From: Xylaria sp. FL1777
Taxonomy: Eukaryota; Ascomycota; Sordariomycetes; Xylariales; Xylariaceae
NCBI GenBank assembly: GCA_022578965.1
Contig: MU401039.1
Location: 1-11,845, forward strand
Length of the DNA: 11,845 bases
Direction: 5' to 3'
The position numbers and the translations under genes are program-made. Position 1 is the first letter of the stretch. Every line of letters begins with the position of its first letter. The notes below the pieces were generated by a model. The model made no database searches. It saw only the letters and a list, made by a program, of their open reading frames with translations, and was not told the DNA's origin. Below are positions 8,291 to 11,845 of this stretch, piece by piece.

Positions 8291-9831
8291 ATAAAACCCA
8301 AAAAAAACAATTATAACATTGTTTAAAGCTTTTTATAGTAATGCTTATATTTAACGCTAACTTTATAATTAAAATACTTTATTATGTTATAATGTTTTAA
8401 GCTTAAACAGTTAAAAGTTAAGCTTTATTTATTAATTTATTAACTAGTATTATTTTTTTACTTTACTATAAAACTACAAACTTTTAACGATTTTAGCTTT
8501 AGCTTAATTAATAGTTACTTTTTAAAAAAACTAATAGCTTTAAAACCTTTAAAATTTATTAAAAAACTTAACAAACTAAATAAACTAGCTAATAATATAA
8601 TATTAAAGCATTTACTTAACAATTATATTTAGTATTTTATGTAATATATTTTACTGTAATTAAAACATAACTAATAATATATATTAAAATATAACTTTAT
8701 ATAAGCTATTATTAATGCTATTTTAAATTATTATTAACTTAATAAATTATATAAGCTTAAGCTTAAAATTAAATAAGTTAAATTAATTTAGCATATAGTA
8801 TTTTATTATAGTAATATTATATTAATAGCTTAAACTAGTTATAAAAAAAGCATTATATTATAAACTATTCTAGTTATTATGTAAAATATAATAACTTTGC
8901 AGTTATGCTTATTAAAACAATTAAAACACAATTAATTTAACTTAATTGCTTAAATTTTTAACATTTATTTATTATTAATAATAAATAATATAATAAAAGT
9001 TAATTAATATTATATAAGTAGTTATAAAAGTATATTTTTACTGTTTAATAAAATAATGTTATATAAGCTAAGTTAGCCTTAAAATGCTTTATATATGTTA
9101 TTTTTAAGCTTAAATAAGCTATTTAAAAACACTTTATTAACTTGCTTTATAACTGCTTGTTTAACTAAAAAATTACGTTTATAGCCATTAATAAGCTTTA
9201 TATAGTTTATTAATAAAAAGATTTCTAAATTATATACTTTAATATATACTATATAAAAGCGTTAGTTTTATAAAATATATTATAGTTTAGCTATATTGCT
9301 ATATTAAGCTTAAACGCTTAAAAGTTTATATTGCTTAAAGCTAAATTTTAATAGCAAAATATTTATTTAAAACAACTGCAATTTATTTGTACTTTAATTA
9401 ATTAGCTTAATATATTTTTTATTATTTATTTTATAAAAAAAGGTACTATTATAAAAAATTACTAGCAATTAAGTTTTTTAATTAGCAAAACATAGCGTAA
9501 TATAACATACTTAATCCTTAAAACCATTGTTTTTATAAATAGCAAAAAAAAGCTTATTATTACGCGCTATTTTTTAATAATATAGCTTTAAAAATTAAGG
9601 TTTATTTTAACTAAAATAAAGCGCTTTGTTTAAAAATATAATGCAAATATACGTTTTAATAACTAATAATAGTTATATAACAAGTTTATAAAGCTAAACT
9701 TTTTTTATTAAATTATGCTTGCTATTATAACCTTTACAATAAAAATAAATATTTATAACATAATGCATATTATTTAGTTTAGCTTTATTGCTTTTAAAAA
9801 CTTTTTATAATAGACTTATTATACATTAATA

Positions 9832-9945
9832 TAACGGGTTTGCTTTTAAGGTCTTGATTTATAAATAACAATAGAATTCTTAATAGTAGTTCATTAGGGA
9901 GGTTTTTAGAGTACTTTTACTACTGTGCATTAATAAAGGTTTTAA
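9832..9945. other. Less-mutated patch near the start of the minus-strand ORF remnant
   Basis: About 29% G+C by eye, with runs such as cggg, aaggtcttg and tagggagg that survive nowhere else nearby. On the minus strand this part reads as a varied peptide with Pro, Met, His, Ser and Thr. It may be a segment that escaped mutation, a younger sequence, or a recombined piece. Confidence 0.45.
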
Positions 9946-10087
9946 AAAATTAAAAGTAATAAATGTATTAGTGCTTAGTAGTTATAAAAAATTAATAGCT
10001 AAAAAACTAGAACTAAATAAATAACTAAATATAAGAAATGCATAATTATATAAATAAAAAAAAAGTAAAAAAAGTAGTAACTCTTTT

Positions 10088-10191
10088 TAAATTACTGCAA
10101 GTTTAATAAGCATTAAATTATTATAAGCTTAGTAAGCTTTAAATTACTGTAAGCTTAATAAGCTTTAAATTATTATAAGCTTAGTAAGCTA
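10088..10191. repeat. Tandem repeat, 4 copies of 26 bp, alternating types
   Basis: Copies are 10088-10113, 10114-10139, 10140-10165 and 10166-10191. All begin taaatta. Copies 1 and 3 share the variant actg(c/t)aag...taataag, and copies 2 and 4 share attataag...tagtaag, so the array is also a 52-bp unit repeated twice. Copies 2 and 4 differ only at the last base. Most differences between types are transitions. The period is not a multiple of three, so it is not a peptide repeat. It lies about 100 bp upstream of the minus-strand ORF remnant, where a promoter or leader would be. Confidence 0.85.
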
Positions 10192-10302
10192 AATAAATTA
10201 TTATATAACTTTAGCTTTAGCTAGCAAAAAAAAAGGTGTATAGTATATATAAAAGCATTAAGCTACTTTAAAAGCTATTTTTATGCTAATTTTGTAATAT
10301 TA

Positions 10303-10368
10303 TTTTTTTTTTTTTAGAATTGTTATTTTAATAATTTTTCGTAAGTATTCTTTTTTTTTTTTTTTTTT
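10303..10368. repeat. Pair of poly-T runs (T13 and T18) flanking GTAAGT
   Basis: Thirteen T at 10303-10315 are followed by AG, then GTAAGT at 10341-10346, then eighteen T at 10351-10368. The order polypyrimidine-AG then GTAAGT looks like an acceptor followed by a donor around a tiny 24-bp exon on the + strand. There is no coding evidence to back this, and the runs may simply be microsatellites. Confidence 0.5.
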
Positions 10369-10627
10369 ATATATTATAATATTAAAACGTATTAAAAAAA
10401 CTAACTGCTTATTTAAAACAAAGCAAAAACTTATTTTTGCTTTTTTTATTAATTTTACTAGTTATAAAATTATGCTTTATTTTTGCTGCTTTAATTAGTT
10501 ATTAACGTGCAAAATAATAAATAATATGTTTTATTGTTTTAAATGCGTACGTATTAGTTACTTTTACAACAAATTAAAAGTTTTAATTAACTTAATTAAT
10601 AATATAGTTTTTAAACATTATTATTTT

Positions 10628-10641
10628 AAAAAAAAAAAAAA
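10628..10641. repeat. Poly-A run (A14)
   Basis: Fourteen A in a row. It might mark the 3' end of a reverse-transcribed insert, but no target duplication or upstream coding sequence could be tied to it. Confidence 0.7.
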
Positions 10642-11845
10642 GCAAGCAAAATAACAATTATTTCTAGTTTAAAAGAAATTAAAACAAGCTTAAAATAGCT
10701 TTAACTTTGTTTTAAGCAAGTTAGCTTAGCTTTATATATAAAAACGTTTTTTAAAAGCAAAAAGTATTAAAATAATTTAGCAAAAGCTTTAGTTTTTAAA
10801 TAAACTAAACAAAATAAAGCGCATTAAAAAAAAACAAAAAGCGCTAGTAAAAAAGCAAAAACAACAAAAAAAGCAAGCTAAAGCAACGCAAGTTACTTTA
10901 TTTAAGTTTAATTAAGATTTCTTAAGCATTTCTTTTAAAGTTAACTTTCTTTTTTTAGTTTTAAGTAGTTAAAATATTAGCAATAAAATTAATTTATAAC
11001 TATTTTAGTAGTTTTTAGATATTTTTTAAGTTTTTAAATATTATTAGCATATAAATATTTTTTTTATTTAATAAAATACTCCAAGTTATTATTATTTTAA
11101 CAGAAATTTAGTATACTTTTAACCTTATAAACGTTTTAATTTATTTTTATTTTTAGTTATGTTTTAATAAATGTTTTAATAAGTGCTAGTTTTAATAAAA
11201 AAATGTAAAAAATAAAATAAATTTGCATATTCTTTAATAATAACAGTTTATAATTAATAAATAAAATAACTTTTTTAATTTTAAAAAAGCTAAGTTTTTT
11301 AAATTTTAACTTATTGCTTAGTTGTTTTATTTTAATTTAAGAAATATTAATGTTTATATTTTGTTTTTGTTATAGCAAATAAACTTTGTTTTCTTTCTTA
11401 AAAATTAGTTTTTTAGTTTGTTTTTTATTATAATATATTAATATTTATTATTATAAAAACTAAAAACGTAGTTATAGTTTAACTTATAGCGTTTTAATTT
11501 TTATTGCAATAATTTTTGCTTAAAGTGCTATAGTTAAAATAGCAAGTACTTTTATTAATGTTTTTTCTTGTTTTTTAATAATTGCTTGCTATTTATAAAC
11601 AGCTTTATATAAAAATATATTTATATTTTTGTTTATTAATATGTTATATAAAATCTATATTATTAGTAATAGTTTTACTTAATTGTTTTATTAATAGTTA
11701 ATATAACTTTATAAATACTGTTTTAATATTTAGTTTAGTTTTTTTGTTTATTTATTTATTTATAAGTAATAAGCAATTAAAAACTTTAGTTTAATACTAA
11801 TAAGTTTAAAAAAACTAGTTTTAAACTTAAAAGTAAACAATTTAT

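Larger units (their letters stand above)
8137..9981 (-). pseudogene. Large unrecognised minus-strand ORF remnant, host of the LTR insertion
   Basis: One minus frame can be read from just after a TAA at 9984-9982 down to the target duplication, about 615 codons. Its stops (about one per 12 codons) are all TAA or TAG, as expected if Gln/Trp codons were hit by C-to-T or G-to-A change. The density alone is no better than chance. Support comes from clean blocks: 9121-9240 gives 40 codons without a stop, keeping several CAA and GTT codons. In six 20-codon blocks counted by eye (in 9121-9180, 9241-9360, 9481-9600, 9721-9780), G+C falls as 32, 20 and 17 at codon positions 1, 2 and 3, a coding-like order. 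A CxxCxxxHxC motif lies at 8928-8899. I do not recognise the protein. It could be a host gene or an ORF of another transposon. A start cannot be chosen; the first Met codon in a well-preserved part is at about 9930. Confidence 0.4.
10192..11845. other. AT-rich flank without a supportable gene
   Basis: No frame stands out by stop count. A + frame is open for about 40 codons at 10384-10500 and then collects stops at about one per nine codons. An A-rich, almost T-free stretch at about 10823-10891 would encode a Lys/Gln/Asn-rich basic segment on the + strand. Basic tails of this kind occur in transposases, but nothing else supports that. A 12-bp unit, atgttttaataa, is present twice in a row at about 11159-11182. 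No tRNA, rRNA or terminal repeats of a second element were seen. Confidence 0.5.

Noticed and set aside
10303..10368. A spliced mini-exon between polypyrimidine-AG and GTAAGT
   Set aside because: No flanking exons can be read, and the T-runs are of a kind common throughout the window.
10798..10917. Basic C-terminal tail of a Tc1/mariner-type transposase on the + strand
   Set aside because: Lys/Gln richness follows from an A-rich stretch. No catalytic domain or terminal inverted repeats were found.
1..11845. Mitochondrial, plastid or apicomplexan DNA, suggested by the extreme AT content
   Set aside because: No organellar genes, tRNAs or rRNAs were seen. A nested LTR element with transition-only LTR divergence fits a nuclear, mutated repeat block better, although the host is not proven.

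Overview
The window is extremely AT-rich. I counted 74 G+C in 540 bp at 2161-2700, about 14%. It has no intact protein-coding gene, no recognisable RNA gene and no bacterial signals. It reads like an AT-rich, repeat-derived block of a filamentous ascomycete genome in which duplicated DNA has been mutated by C-to-T change on both strands, as in repeat-induced point mutation (RIP). The strongest support is a pair of 193-bp direct repeats that differ at 16 positions, all transitions, with no indel. The organism call is an inference. Other very AT-rich eukaryotes, such as anaerobic gut fungi or some protists, are not excluded.

Layout. (1) 1-267: left flank, probably the continuation of a decayed minus-strand reading frame. 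(2) 273-8131: a 7,859-bp LTR retrotransposon with LTRs at 273-465 and 7939-8131. A 5-bp target duplication, aagct, lies at 268-272 and 8132-8136. The mutated LTR ends are consistent with an ancestral TGTTA...TAACA. Its 7.47-kb interior is degraded. The best reading frame is on the + strand at 1152-1562 (3 stops in about 137 codons, all TAG). Weaker candidates lie further right, including one on the minus strand at 7505-7838, so the superfamily and direction of the element are unresolved. (3) 8137-9981: a decayed minus-strand frame that I do not recognise, carrying a CxxCxxxHxC motif. Two patches in this segment kept more G+C, at 8137-8290 and 9832-9945. (4) 10088-10191: four copies of a 26-bp tandem repeat in an alternating two-type pattern, just upstream of that frame. 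(5) 10192-11845: AT-rich sequence with long homopolymers and no gene I can support.

How it fits together: the retrotransposon appears to have landed in an older minus-strand ORF, which may itself be mobile or repetitive. Everything was then mutated by C-to-T / G-to-A change. Surviving cytosines are almost all preceded by a purine (32 of 33 in the sample) and mostly followed by T. This 5'-neighbour bias is not what plain CpA-directed RIP predicts, and it is the most unusual global signal here.
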